DNA of 64,000 nucleotides from Aspidapion aeneum (lineage: Eukaryota > Arthropoda > Insecta > Coleoptera > Brentidae), in assembly GCA_963576565.1 (NCBI GenBank), contig OY755038.1:136045348-136109347 (forward strand). Direction: 5' to 3'. Position numbers and translations under genes: made by a program. Under the pieces are notes generated by a model. That model did not search any database and was not told the DNA's origin. It saw only the letters and a list, made by a program, of their open reading frames with translations. This document shows positions 46,828-60,853 of this stretch, piece by piece. Position 1 is the stretch's first letter. Each line of letters begins with the position of its first letter.

Positions 46828-47034
46828 CTTTCACGGGCGAATCCTCAGAGGTAAAGTAGCTTGGGGACGCGTTTTGGCTCCTAGAAAACAGCCTAAGCCC
46901 TGGATTTTTTTTTAAATTTGAAGGACTTTCACGAGGTAAAAAGTCTTAACAAAAATGTTTTACCGGCAAGTTCTCAGAGGTAAAGGTAGCTCGGGGAAGC
47001 GTTTCGGCCTCATTAGGCCTCATTCAGCCCGAGC
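46828..47034 (-). ncRNA. paired hammerhead-like motifs, copy 4
   Basis: The well-formed unit (46,989-47,034) again has GCUCGGG and CCCGAGC stems, CUGAAUGA, a GGCC stem II and GAAACGCUUC. Its conservation in a copy whose surroundings have diverged is noteworthy. Confidence 0.45.
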
Positions 47035-47305
47035 ATAAACATGAAATGAAATGACCATGTCGGTATCTGAAAAAAAATCAAAATTATAATATCTTTATGT
47101 TCAATTTATCACTGTGCCTAAGAGTCATTTGCAGCCGTAATAGCCCAGTTTACAAAAACATTTCCAAACTAGTAAGAATCTTTCATTTTAAAATTTGTAT
47201 TGGAGAACTTGGCTTTACTTTTATCTCAATTCTTTTAACGGAACACCACTCTCGCGTACTTGGCTTTTTTTACATGAAATGTTTTTGTTATGATTTGACA
47301 TGACT

Positions 47306-51420
<4,115 letters not shown>

Positions 51421-52042
51421 GATACTGTTTGACTCTTAGCAGGGCTAAAAGGAGGTTTATAATATTTTAGCTATTCCTCCTAAGAAAATTTTTTTAAAGT
51501 TGTAAAACTAAAAAAAAAACTAAGTTTTCCTAACTAGCTTTTGTTTTTAAAATTACTTTTGTTTAGATATTAGATCCGTTATTTGTCCATTTATATTATA
51601 ACTTTCTATAATATAAATGGTTCCCGGGGTAATATTATTTAATAATTCAAAGTTTTTTTACTTTCTAAGTTCATTTCTAAAAGAAACATTTATTTTTTTT
51701 AATTATTTTTATTTTTTAGGTTTGGTGGAAACGATTTGATAATTTAGAAAACTGTTAAAGGAAAAGATAATATCTTAAGAATATGCTTGCTTAATAAAGA
51801 AAATCGGAAAAAGAACCCTAAAACAATTTTCTAAGATATTTTACTACATATTTTTAAAATGTTTATTTGTGTCTGCAATAGTCGAGTCTAAGTTAATAAA
51901 AAATTGTAAAATAATAAATCCTTAATTACCACTGTGTTATTTTTTTTTTTAATTAGCTTTAGACTTTTTTCAAAATAGTACACAGGTACTTTTAAATATT
52001 TAAAAATGTATGAATGTATGTTATATAATATAAAATATAATA
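51421..52042. other. unassigned AT-rich sequence
   Basis: No gene, repeat end or RNA seen beyond a short ATTATAACTTTCTATAATATAA-like local palindrome near 51,594-51,618. Confidence 0.4.
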
Positions 52043-52171
52043 AGCAACAAGTAAAATTAACGAAAGAAGAATTCGACTCGAACCCTGCAAGCAAGCAAGA
52101 GATCCAGGGTTCGAGTCCCGGCCAAGGAGAATACTTTTTTATAATTCCTCGTTCTTTAATTTTACTTGTTG
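52043..52171. repeat. palindrome containing a tRNA T-arm-like sequence
   Basis: The arms share CAACAAGTAAAATTAA and GACTCGAACCCTG with its inverse CAGGGTTCGAGTC; the inner 13-bp pair is separated by 17 nt. The right arm reads GGTTCGAGTCCCGG, a perfect B-box/T-arm consensus (GGTTCGANTCC). No A box, acceptor stem or anticodon arm completes a tRNA. It could be a tRNA-derived SINE end or a foldback. Confidence 0.55.
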
Positions 52172-52839
52172 ACTTGTTGTTTATCGTTTTAGGTCCTTCT
52201 GTTATTTGCAATTTGGTATTCAAAAATATAACATAATACGTCCATAATTTTCTTTTTGGGACTGTTCTAAAGTTTTCGGCATGATTTCTTCTTTTTTAGT
52301 TTGTTCGGGTACCGTTGACAGCGAGAACCGTGTCGCACATTGTCTGCCATGGCTCTAGCAACCAACGACACCCAAATGAAAAAAGATATCGGGCCGTAAA
52401 CTTTTAAAAATAGCCTAGAAAAAACTGATGGGACGTCTCTACAAGGCTGTTAAAGATAATTAAAGACAAGAAGTAATTTAAATTGGCAAATTAAGTAGCA
52501 TTTTTAACAAACTTTTATGGTAAAGTTGAGAAAAAGCAATTAATATCTAACACATTTTTTGCAAAATAATTATTTTTATTTCAAATACGTATTGTTTTTT
52601 TAGTAAGGCGGTGACAGCGTGTCATATTGTTAAAAAAACAAACAAATGGTATTCTTATTAAAATAAATAAAAAATTAATTCAAAAACCATAATTTAATAA
52701 AGAAAATAATCATATAAAAGATTAATTCTACTTTACCCGGTTTACATATTTTTTACTATAATAATATCATGCAGAAAATAGAAAGACAATAAATAACAAA
52801 TTGGTGGGAGGAAATAATTGGTCCAGGACTCCCTTAATG
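52172..52839. other. unassigned sequence left of the BEL/Pao element
   Basis: No gene or known repeat recognised. Confidence 0.4.
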
Positions 52840-52845
52840 GCCTGG

Positions 52846-53316
52846 TGTTAGCTCCCGCTAAATTTCGCGGTTGTTTTTAAATTTTAAAACCACACAATTG
52901 GATGACGGACAGAGTACATTTTTCGTGCATTGACATGCGCACCAAGAATCGGAGAGATCTTTTCTGCCGCCTCGAGAAAAATGGCGTGTTAATTACTTTC
53001 TCCAACTATTAGAAATTTCTACACTTGAAAGTGCTCGATTTTGGTATACTGAAGCATAGAACTGGAAACTTCAGCCCTTCAGCTACGTGGTGCCATCATT
53101 AGATCCTAAGAGGGGCCCCTGGAACGTGGAGAAATTGGCTGCAAACTGGTGAGTACTTTGTTTCTGATTTCCGTTGTGTGGGTACCAGCAATTAACCTAT
53201 GGACCTTTTAATTATTTCGTGATTACATATCAATTAATTTATGTTTGTTCGCGCTTTCATTTAATAAAATATATACAGTCCATTGCAGTTATCGTTTTTC
53301 TAACTGCGGGCAAACA
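52846..53316 (+). repeat. 5' LTR of the BEL/Pao element (471 bp)
   Basis: TGTTAGCTCCCGC...GCGGGCAAACA, TG...CA ends. It contains CTGGTGAGTACTTTG, a strong splice-donor-like site (GTGAGT at about 53,149), and AATAAAATATATAC near 53,263, which may serve polyadenylation. The sequence just after the LTR was not matched to a tRNA. Confidence 0.9.
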
Positions 53317-53740
53317 TAAAGTGCTTCCTCCGAATCGAATAAATAAATTTACTCCATACGACGGTATTAATAAGTCAGCCATTTTCGCATTTTCTCCGCT
53401 ACCACACGGCCTTGAATTTTGCCAATCGTATTGAACCGTAGATTTTCGTTCGACCTTCGGTTTTTCGGCGCAATTCACCTGTTTTCGGTCCGCTGCTATG
53501 GTAACGCAGGGTTTACCACGTGGTCACTTCAGTAAACAAAAATCGAGAATCAATCAAAACAAACAAACAACATTTCTGTGATTAGATTTGTTCCATACCA
53601 TTTCGATATTAAAACATTTTTCATCAATTGCGATAAATTAGTGCATATTTTCGACAATTCGTCATTTTTCTATTTCAGAAGCATTAATTTAGCGTTAATT
53701 GTATATTTACCGACAATTTCGTCATTTAAAAGGTAATATC
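53317..53740 (+). other. BEL/Pao 5' leader
   Basis: Between the LTR and the first gag ATG. It contains AAATCGAGAATCAATCAAAA and other low-complexity AT but no tandem repeat or coding signal. Confidence 0.6.
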
Positions 53741-53896
53741 ATGTCTATCAAAAAAGCCGTGCAAAAACGCAAGGGTTTTTTATCTGCGATCACCGAGTGT
53801 TATGTGTTTTCACAAACCGCGGCCACGGACGCAAAAGCCAGAAACGAGTTTCAAGTGAGGTATTCCGATTTGGATGAAACGCATGTTGGCACATAA
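53741..53896 (+). pseudogene. BEL/Pao gag N terminus, before a frameshift
   Basis: The frame from ATG 53,741 (MSIKKAVQKRKGFLSAITEC, then EFQVRYSDLDET) is the expected gag start: basic, then a coiled-coil-like region. It leaves frame near 53,880, where the frame of 53,874-55,382 takes over. This ATG was chosen because it is the first in a frame whose sequence leads naturally into the downstream gag. Confidence 0.65.
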
Positions 53897-55382
53897 TGAT
53901 GTCATTATGCTGATAGACGACCCGGACGACGAGGAGTTTAAAACGCAAGATGCGATCCTTGCAGAAGCTCGTAAATATTTTTATGCGTGTAAGGGGGTTT
54001 ACTCTGAAATATTTCCGGTTGAGGCCCCATCCTTTTCGGGATCATATGTTCGTCAAAACGAATCTGAAACTCCAAAACTCAAAGAGTTATGTATTCCCAT
54101 ATTTCGAGGTGATAAAAAATTATGGCCAAGCTTTTTCGATCTTTTTAATAACATTATAGATCAAAATCAAAGTCTAAGTAACGTCCGAAAACTTCAATAT
54201 TTATTTTCATATCTCGAGGATAAGCCTTTAAAATTGATATCAGGGATAAGCTTACCTGATCAAAATTATAAAATTGCTTACGACAAATTAGTCAATAGAT
54301 ATCAAAACAAGCGAGACCTCGCAAATAATGCTTTAAGCACAATTATGAACTCTACATTAAAAAACGAGTCAGCTAAAGAATTGCGTAATTTAATTGACAC
54401 CTTTTCAGAATCCCTAGAAATTTTAAAATCACTTAGCTTTGACGTTGACAGTTGGGACTTTATTATTTTTTTCTTTTTGTTAGAAAAATTTGATATTCCG
54501 ACGCGTTCAAATTTCGAAATGAGTCACGCCAATTCTAATACCGAAATTCCCACTTTTCAGTCACTTTTTCAATTTCTAGAAAAAAGTTGTAAAGTTTTGG
54601 AATCACTTCCTCAATCAACAGCTCCCAAAAAGGTGCCTACCTATCAAAAATCAAATTTTATGCAAAATCACTTTGGGCAAAAGCCTACCTATAAATCATC
54701 CAATTCGCCTTTTATAGGACTGGCTGACACCTCAACTAATTCAAGTACGGGAATAAAATGTTTCCGGTGTAATCAACGTCACGTGCTTTCGAAATGTCAA
54801 ACATTTCTTTACCTCTCACCTATCGATTGCCTATCTTTCGTCAAGCAGAAAAAATTGTGTCTAGCGTGTTTTCATCCCTCGCATGGGGTAGACACGTGCA
54901 AATCAAAATATTCATGCAGGACTTGCAATAGTAAAAGGCACCACACTTTAACTCATATCTTAGAAACTAATAAAGAGTCTGGAAGCCAAGATACTAGTCC
55001 TGTCATTCACACACCACCTGTCAATAATCTTCATGTGTCATTAAATACCTCAGGACCTTCAGGTACCTTTCTTTTATGCACCGCCATAATAGATGTTATG
55101 GACGGTTGCGGAAATTTTCAACCTGTAAGGGCACTGCTTGATTCTGGACCACAGACAGGATTCATCAGTGAAAAGTGTATTCAGCGTCTTAATCTTCCTA
55201 GGCGAAGTTACACCACTGAAATATTTGGATTAAATCAAATGTCTTCTTTTACTTCCAAAGGGCTCGTTCAATGTCACATTAAGCCACAAGGACAGGTCAC
55301 TCCTTTACTTAATTTCGAAGCAATTGTCGTTCCACAACTATGTTCCAATATGCCTACATTCACTTTGAACGATAATCAGTGA
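53874..55382 (+). CDS. BEL/Pao Gag and protease (truncated by a stop)
   Basis: A 502-residue frame. Residues about 1-240 are the DUF1759-type gag capsid region (KLKELCIPIFRGDKKLWPSF, ALSTIMNSTLKNESAKELRN, FFLLEKFDIPTRSNFE). At about 295-360 are three Cys/His knuckles: CFRCNQRHVLSKC, CLACFHPSHGVDTC and CRTCNSKRHHTLTH. At about 420 is the protease site ALLDSGPQTGFI, with D-S-G as usual in the A17 family. It ends at TGA 55,380-55,382, where the duplicate copy has TGG (Trp), so the stop is a late nonsense mutation. Gag would form particles and the protease mature them. The true start is at 53,741, in another frame. Confidence 0.85.
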   Translation: MKRMLAHNDVIMLIDDPDDEEFKTQDAILAEARKYFYACKGVYSEIFPVEAPSFSGSYVRQNESETPKLKELCIPIFRGDKKLWPSFFDLFNNIIDQNQSLSNVRKLQYLFSYLEDKPLKLISGISLPDQNYKIAYDKLVNRYQNKRDLANNALSTIMNSTLKNESAKELRNLIDTFSESLEILKSLSFDVDSWDFIIFFFLLEKFDIPTRSNFEMSHANSNTEIPTFQSLFQFLEKSCKVLESLPQSTAPKKVPTYQKSNFMQNHFGQKPTYKSSNSPFIGLADTSTNSSTGIKCFRCNQRHVLSKCQTFLYLSPIDCLSFVKQKKLCLACFHPSHGVDTCKSKYSCRTCNSKRHHTLTHILETNKESGSQDTSPVIHTPPVNNLHVSLNTSGPSGTFLLCTAIIDVMDGCGNFQPVRALLDSGPQTGFISEKCIQRLNLPRRSYTTEIFGLNQMSSFTSKGLVQCHIKPQGQVTPLLNFEAIVVPQLCSNMPTFTLNDNQ

Positions 55383-58300
55383 AAACACTTAGAAAACCGT
55401 AAACTTGCCGACCCATCTTATTTCAAATCTAGACCTGTGGACCTAGTTATTGGTTGCGAGTTATTCGCACAGATATTCAAGGAGGGCAGGGTTCTTGGAC
55501 AAATAGGGCAACCTTCAGCCCTTGAAACCATCTTTGGTTGGGTCGTCATGGGAAAAGTGGACGAAGTAGGTAGTCTTACGGAACGAACCGGTTGTTTTTT
55601 AACGAGTCATTCACCTCCTTTGGAGGTCATTATCCCTAGGTTTTGGGAAATCGAACATTTGCCTAAAAAGCAAATCTTATCAAAGGAAGAAAAACAAGCG
55701 GAATCAATATTTACTGCGAGTGTCGTACGACAACCGAGCGGTAGATTCATGGTAGATCTTCTGTTTAAAGACAAAATAAACCCTGACCTAGGAAATACTT
55801 ATCCGCAAGCTTATCGTAGATTTTTACTTCTAGAAAATAGATTAATCAAAAATCCTGATCTGTACACTGCCTATTCAAGTTTCATGCAAGACTATATCGA
55901 TTCTAATCACATGAGTCTAGTTTTATCTAGTCAACCAAAAGTCGACGTATCATGTTTTTTGGCACATCATTGCGTACTAAAGCCGGAAAGCTTAAGTACA
56001 AAATTAAGGGTAGTCTGGGATTATTCGGCAGTCACCCCAAAGAATATTAGTGTCAATGACACGTTGTCATCTGAACCGAAACTTCAAAAGGATATTGCTT
56101 CTTTACTCCTTACGTTTCGTCTTAATACTATTGCCTACATTGCTGATATCAAACAGAGATTCCGTCAAGTCCTTATCAATCCTTATCACCGTCCTTATCA
56201 AAGGATATTGTGGAGGTTTTCTCCACAGGACCCACTTTCAGTATGGGAACTTTCTACTGTCACTTTTGGCATGACATGCTCACCTTTTCTAGCCATGCGT
56301 ACATTAAATGAGCTGGCAGAGAGAGAAAAGGAACGTTTTTCTATGGCTAGTACTGTTCTAAAAACGTCAATTTACATCGACGATATCTTGGGAACTAGCC
56401 CTTCGCTTTCTGAAGCCCTTTCCCTACAGAGGGAACTCAATGATTTGTTGAAGTCGGGAGGATTTGAACTTAAAAATTGGGCAAGCAATTGTCCCGAGTT
56501 ATTGGCAACATTGCCAGAATCCGATCGTCAAATGCCTCTCTCTTTTGACAAGGATGAACCACACTTTATTAAAGTTTTAGGCCTTCAATGGCATCCAAAA
56601 AACGACATTTTTTCTTATCAATGCCGAATGAAGGACAAACCCCCAACTAAACGTTCTATTTTATCTATCATAGGAACAATCTTCGATCCCTTAGGTTTTC
56701 TTTGTCCCTTGTTGCCACAAGCAAAATTTATTATTATTTTCTTTTATGCACCGCCATAATAGATGTTATGGACGGTTGCGGAAATTTTCAACCTGTAAGG
56801 GCACTGCTTGATTCTGGACCACAGACAGGATTCATCAGTGAAAAGTGTATTCAGCGTCTTAATCTTCCTAGGCGAAGTTACACCAATGAAATATTCGGAT
56901 TAAATCAAATGTCTTCTTTTACTTCCAAAGGGCTCGTTCAATGTCACATTAAGCCACAAGGACAGGTCACTCCTTTACTTAATTTCGAAGCAATTGTCGT
57001 TCAACAACTATGTTCCAATATGCCTACATTCACTTTGAACGATAATCAGTGGAAACACTTGGAAAACCGTAAACTTGCCGACCCATCTTATTTCAAATCT
57101 AGACCTGTGGACCTAGTTATTGGTTGCGAGTTATTCGCACAGATATTCAAGGAGGGCAGGGTTCTTGGACAAATAGGGCAACCTTCAGCCCTTGAAACCA
57201 TCTTTGGTTGGGTCGTCATGGGAAAAGTGGACGAAGTAGGTAGTCTTACGGAACGAACCGGTTGTTTTTTAACGAGTCATTCACCTCCTTTGGAGGTCAT
57301 TATCCCTAGGTTTTGGGAAATCGAACATTTGCCTAAAAAGCAAATCTTATCAAAGGAAGAAAAACAAGCGGAATCAATATTTACTGCGAGTGTCGTACGA
57401 CAACCGAGCGGTAGATTCATGGTAGATCTTCTGTTTAAAGACAAAATAAACCCTGACCTAGGAAATACTTATCCGCAAGCTTATCGTAGATTTTTACTTC
57501 TAGAAAATAGATTAATCAAAAATCCTGATCTGTACACTGCCTATTCAAGTTTCATGCAAGACTATATCGATTCTAATCACATGAGTCTAGTTTTATCTAG
57601 TCAACCAAAAGTCGACGTATCATGTTTTTTGGCACATCATTGCGTACTAAAGCCGGAAAGCTTAAGTACAAAATTAAGGGTAGTCTGGGATTATTCGGCA
57701 GTCACCCCAAAGAATATTAGTGTCAATGACACGTTGTCATCTGGACCGAAACTTCAAAAGGATATTGCTTCTTTACTCCTTACGTTTCGTCTTAATACTA
57801 TTGCCTACATTGCTGATATCAAACAGAGATTCCGTCAAGTCCTTATCAATCCTTATCACCGTCCTTATCAAAGGATATTGTGGAGGTTTTCTCCACAGGA
57901 CCCACTTTCAGTGTGGGAACTTTCTACTGTCACTTTTGGCATGACATGCTCACCTTTTCTAGCCATGCGTACATTAAATGAGCTGGCAGAGAGAGAAAAG
58001 GAACGTTTTTCTATGGCTAGTACTGTTCTAAAAACGTCAATTTACATCGACGATATCTTGGGAACTAGCCCTTCGCTTTCTGAAGCCCTTTCCCTACAGA
58101 GGGAACTCAATGATTTGTTGAAGTCGGGAGGATTTGAACTTAAAAATTGGGCAAGCAATTGTCCCGAGTTATTGGCAACATTGCCAGAATCCGATCGTCA
58201 AATGCCTCTCTCTTTTGACAAGGATGAACCACACTTTATTAAAGTTTTAGGCCTTCAATGGCATCCAAAAAACGACATTTTTTCTTATCAATGCCGAATG

Positions 58301-58406
58301 AAGGACAAACCCCCAACTAAACGTTCTATTTTATCTATCATAGGAACAATCTTCGATCCCTTAGGTTTTCTTTGTCCCTTGTTGCCACAAGCAAAATTTA
58401 TTTTGC
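55067..58406 (+). repeat. 1,670-bp internal tandem duplication of pro-RT
   Basis: Unit 1 is about 55,067-56,736 and unit 2 about 56,737-58,406, at a constant offset of 1,670. I count seven substitutions between them (~0.4%), two of them at 55,380-55,396 next to the TGA/TGG difference. The junction near 56,730 joins GCAAAATTTATT to TTCTTTTATGCA through a few extra A/T bases. Since 1,670 is not a multiple of three, it also shifts the frame. Confidence 0.93.
55437..56759 (+). pseudogene. BEL/Pao RT, first duplicate copy
   Basis: Continues the gag-protease frame after the stop: VDLVIGCELFAQIFKEGRVL, GWVVMGKVDEVGSL, LRVVWDYSAVTPKNISVNDT, YIADIKQRFRQVLINP (motif A region), FGMTCSPFLAMRTL (motif B region), IYIDDILGTSPSL (motif C, both Asp present) and KVLGLQWHPKNDIFSYQCRM. 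It ends where the tandem duplicate begins: QAKF is followed by unrelated residues and a stop at 56,757-56,759. RNase H is not reached, so the protein would be cut short. Confidence 0.85.
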
Positions 58407-59215
58407 AACAGTTGTGGATATCGAAAATAGGCTGGGACGAAGAACCAGATTCTTCTATCATCGACTCTTGGAACAAACTTCGTTCTGAATTCCCGCTTCT
58501 TTCCAATTTTCAATTACCCCGACAAATCAAACTGTCAAAAACCAATACCTGTCAAATCATCGGCTTCTGTGACGCTTCAATTCGAGGTTACGCAGGCGTC
58601 GTATATTTTCGTGTAGAACAGGAAAGCAATATATCTGTTTCTCTCATATCTGCAAAATCTAGGGTCGCGCCTATAAAGTCAGAAACTTTGGCTAGGCTAG
58701 AACTCCTAGGCGCATTTCTTTTAAGCGAATTAATTGACTTCGTTTTATCTAGCTATGAAGGAAAATTAACTTTTACAAATATCGTTAATTTCTGCGATTC
58801 GCAAGTCGTATTGCACTGGCTTTCATCCCCTCCTAATCGCTGGCAAACCTTTGTTGGAAATCGAGTCAGTAGAATCCAAGAAATCATTCCCTCAAACTCA
58901 TGGCGCTACATTCCTTCTGTTTTAAATGCAGCCGATATTGCGTTACGAGGGGCCACCCCCTCACAGCTCATTTCACATGACATGTGCTGGAACGCACCGT
59001 CGTTTTTGTGGTCTCCCGAAAACGAATGGCCCGATTTTCATAAATCAAAAATGCCAATTGATTTCGGAGATATTAATCTGGAGGAAAGGCCAAAGGTCTG
59101 TTGCAATGCGATAATTGACGTTAACTTCTTAGATCAGCTTCTTATCAAATATTCATCTATATCAAAAATTCAACGTATCATTTGTTATGACCTTCGAATA
59201 GTTAACCTTTTTTAA
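56702..59215 (+). CDS. BEL/Pao protease-RT-RNase H, second duplicate copy
   Basis: An 837-residue frame. Protease D-S-G at residues 37-39. RT spans about 300-560: VVWDYSAVTPKN, YIADIKQRFRQV and YIDDILG near 448, both catalytic Asp intact. RNase H spans about 615-800: IIGFCDASIRGYAGV near 621, SETLARLELLGAFLL (Glu) and VNFCDSQVVLHWL near 698. The ATG at 56,702 is an artefact of the duplication junction, not a native start. The frame stops at TAA 59,213-59,215; the next residues in the same frame lead straight into integrase, so the stop is a mutation. Enzymatic motifs are intact, so the core fold could be functional if expressed, but the element as a whole is broken. Confidence 0.88.
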   Translation: MSLVATSKIYYYFLLCTAIIDVMDGCGNFQPVRALLDSGPQTGFISEKCIQRLNLPRRSYTNEIFGLNQMSSFTSKGLVQCHIKPQGQVTPLLNFEAIVVQQLCSNMPTFTLNDNQWKHLENRKLADPSYFKSRPVDLVIGCELFAQIFKEGRVLGQIGQPSALETIFGWVVMGKVDEVGSLTERTGCFLTSHSPPLEVIIPRFWEIEHLPKKQILSKEEKQAESIFTASVVRQPSGRFMVDLLFKDKINPDLGNTYPQAYRRFLLLENRLIKNPDLYTAYSSFMQDYIDSNHMSLVLSSQPKVDVSCFLAHHCVLKPESLSTKLRVVWDYSAVTPKNISVNDTLSSGPKLQKDIASLLLTFRLNTIAYIADIKQRFRQVLINPYHRPYQRILWRFSPQDPLSVWELSTVTFGMTCSPFLAMRTLNELAEREKERFSMASTVLKTSIYIDDILGTSPSLSEALSLQRELNDLLKSGGFELKNWASNCPELLATLPESDRQMPLSFDKDEPHFIKVLGLQWHPKNDIFSYQCRMKDKPPTKRSILSIIGTIFDPLGFLCPLLPQAKFILQQLWISKIGWDEEPDSSIIDSWNKLRSEFPLLSNFQLPRQIKLSKTNTCQIIGFCDASIRGYAGVVYFRVEQESNISVSLISAKSRVAPIKSETLARLELLGAFLLSELIDFVLSSYEGKLTFTNIVNFCDSQVVLHWLSSPPNRWQTFVGNRVSRIQEIIPSNSWRYIPSVLNAADIALRGATPSQLISHDMCWNAPSFLWSPENEWPDFHKSKMPIDFGDINLEERPKVCCNAIIDVNFLDQLLIKYSSISKIQRIICYDLRIVNLF

Positions 59216-60370
59216 ATCCATTCCTATCAAAAACCCACTAATCTACCGGACCAAAAAATTATTTTTGAAAATATTGTTTTTCCTACAGCCGGTGAGATGC
59301 AAAGTGCGTTATACCTTCTTATCAAACGCGTTCAAGGTTTTTGCTTTCCTGAGCTTTTTTCCGCGTTATCTAAGGATAAACCAAGACCGAAACCTTTTCG
59401 AAAACTTTCACCTTTTCTTGATGAAAATAATATCATTAGAGTCGGTGGCAGATTACAAAAATCTGACCGTTTGTCTTATTCCGCAAAACACCCCGTCTTA
59501 CTTTCGAGTAACCATCGTTTAACTACTCTTCTTATCGAGTCCACTCATCGACAATACCTTCATCCTGGGTTTAAAACATTACATAATTTGCTTTTACAGC
59601 AATTTTGGATATTATCTGCCAGACGGGCAATTCAAAGAACCATATCCAAGTGCTTGCAATGTTTTAGAATCAACCCTAAACCCTATAGACCGCCCATAAT
59701 GAGTTCACTTCCCGCTCATCGAATCAATCAACTGAAACCTTTTTCGAGTGTAGCTATCGACTTTTGTGGACCTTTCTTTGTGATTCCTCATCGTTACCGT
59801 GGTTGTAAAGCTTTCAAATCGTATGTCTGTGTGTTTGTCTGTACGGCCACACATTGCGTGCATTTGGAACTAACCATGGAACTCACCGAAGGGTTGGTAG
59901 GTGCATTCCATCGATTCATTTCCAGACGTGGAAGCGTGACGCAATGCTGGTTAGATCAGGGCAGTAATTTTATAGGGTTTCGTAACCAATTACTTGATTA
60001 CGCAAGAAGTGCGTCCACCAGACTTTCTATTCGTTGGCATCTGGGACCCCCTTTCAGTCCACATTTCAATGGCCTGGGCGAAGCTGGCGTCAAAAGTTTT
60101 AAAACTCACTTTGTTCGAGTTGTCGGCGACCAGAAGTTGCCCATCATGGAAATGTCCACCCTTACATGTTGCATAGAAGCTGTACTTAATAGTCGCCCTT
60201 TATCTCCTGCCTCTTCAGACCCACACGATCTTCAACCTCTTACCCCTGGGCATTTTTTGACCCTTGAACCCCTTAATTCAGAAATTCCGGAGTCAGATTT
60301 GTCCGAGATTCCCCTAAATCGGCTCTCGAGATGGCAACTAATCCAAAAACTACATATGATTTTTGGTTAA
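59216..60370 (+). CDS. BEL/Pao integrase
   Basis: In frame with the upstream RT-RNase H across the TAA at 59,213. From ATG 59,297: IIRVGGRLQKSDRLSYSAKH; zinc-binding HHCC (STHRQYLHPGF near 81, KCLQCFR near 118-121); catalytic core with AIDFCGPF (Asp near 153), WLDQGSNFIGF (Asp near 219) and FNGLGEAGVKSFK (Glu near 261), so D, D and E are all present. The D-Q-G-S-N and N-G-L-G-E segments differ from the common D-N-G-T-N and G-G-L-W-E. The frame ends at 60,370 after RWQLIQKL, where a frameshift cuts off the rest. It would insert the cDNA into the genome with a 5-6-bp duplication, as seen here. Confidence 0.88.
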   Translation: MHSYQKPTNLPDQKIIFENIVFPTAGEMQSALYLLIKRVQGFCFPELFSALSKDKPRPKPFRKLSPFLDENNIIRVGGRLQKSDRLSYSAKHPVLLSSNHRLTTLLIESTHRQYLHPGFKTLHNLLLQQFWILSARRAIQRTISKCLQCFRINPKPYRPPIMSSLPAHRINQLKPFSSVAIDFCGPFFVIPHRYRGCKAFKSYVCVFVCTATHCVHLELTMELTEGLVGAFHRFISRRGSVTQCWLDQGSNFIGFRNQLLDYARSASTRLSIRWHLGPPFSPHFNGLGEAGVKSFKTHFVRVVGDQKLPIMEMSTLTCCIEAVLNSRPLSPASSDPHDLQPLTPGHFLTLEPLNSEIPESDLSEIPLNRLSRWQLIQKLHMIFG

Positions 60371-60618
60371 GGTATTCTGTAGAGTATTTGCATACGCTAC
60401 AACAGCGACACAGGTGGGCTGATTCGTCCCCAAATATCAAATTAAATGATTTGGTTATCATAACGAGTGATCACATCCAACCACCTTTGAAATGGCCAGT
60501 CGGTCGGGTTATCGAATTGCATCCCGGCGGAGACGGTCAAGTGCGTGTAGCGACGGTACGAACGGCTACCGGTGTTTACAAGCGGCCAGTTGTAAAACTG
60601 TGCCTCTTGCCGAATTAA
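60345..60618 (+). pseudogene. BEL/Pao integrase C-terminal region (DUF5641-like)
   Basis: In the next frame: YDFWLRYSVEYLHTLQQRHR, KLNDLVIITSDHIQPPLKWP, VGRVIELHPGGDGQVRVATV and KRPVVKLCLLP. This is the standard Pao integrase tail (W...YL..LQ.R.KW, then V.I.D...PP..WP.GR). It is separated from the catalytic core by a 1- or 2-nt indel near 60,350. It ends at TAA 60,616-60,618. Confidence 0.85.
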
Positions 60619-60853
60619 AACTAATTTTCATTATTCTACCTATTGTAGTCGATTATTACAATACGAATTCTTTATTATTTTTTTTTTGAATTTTTGTTTG
60701 TTCGTTTTGCCTTTTTCGGGTTTTCGTTATCTCTAAATAAACTTACGCTACTTATCTGTTTTTCATTCATTTATATTTATCGGTCAATCATTTTTCTTAT
60801 ATCTATATCTGTCCGGCTGATATTCTAAAATTGTGTGTTTTGGAGGGCAGTTA
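60619..60853 (+). other. BEL/Pao 3' untranslated region and purine tract
   Basis: AT-rich, with TTATTTTTTTTTTGAATTTT near 60,680, ending in TTTTGGAGGGCAG before the 3' LTR. Confidence 0.6.

Noticed and set aside
52081..52131. tRNA gene
   Set aside because: Only a T-arm/B-box-like segment is present; no A box, anticodon arm or acceptor stem pairs with it.
51888..52236. 111- and 76-residue frames on opposite strands
   Set aside because: Both are translations of the palindrome and its AT-rich flanks.
60619..60853. An env-like third ORF in the BEL/Pao element
   Set aside because: Only ~235 bp separate the integrase end from the 3' LTR, with no frame of note.
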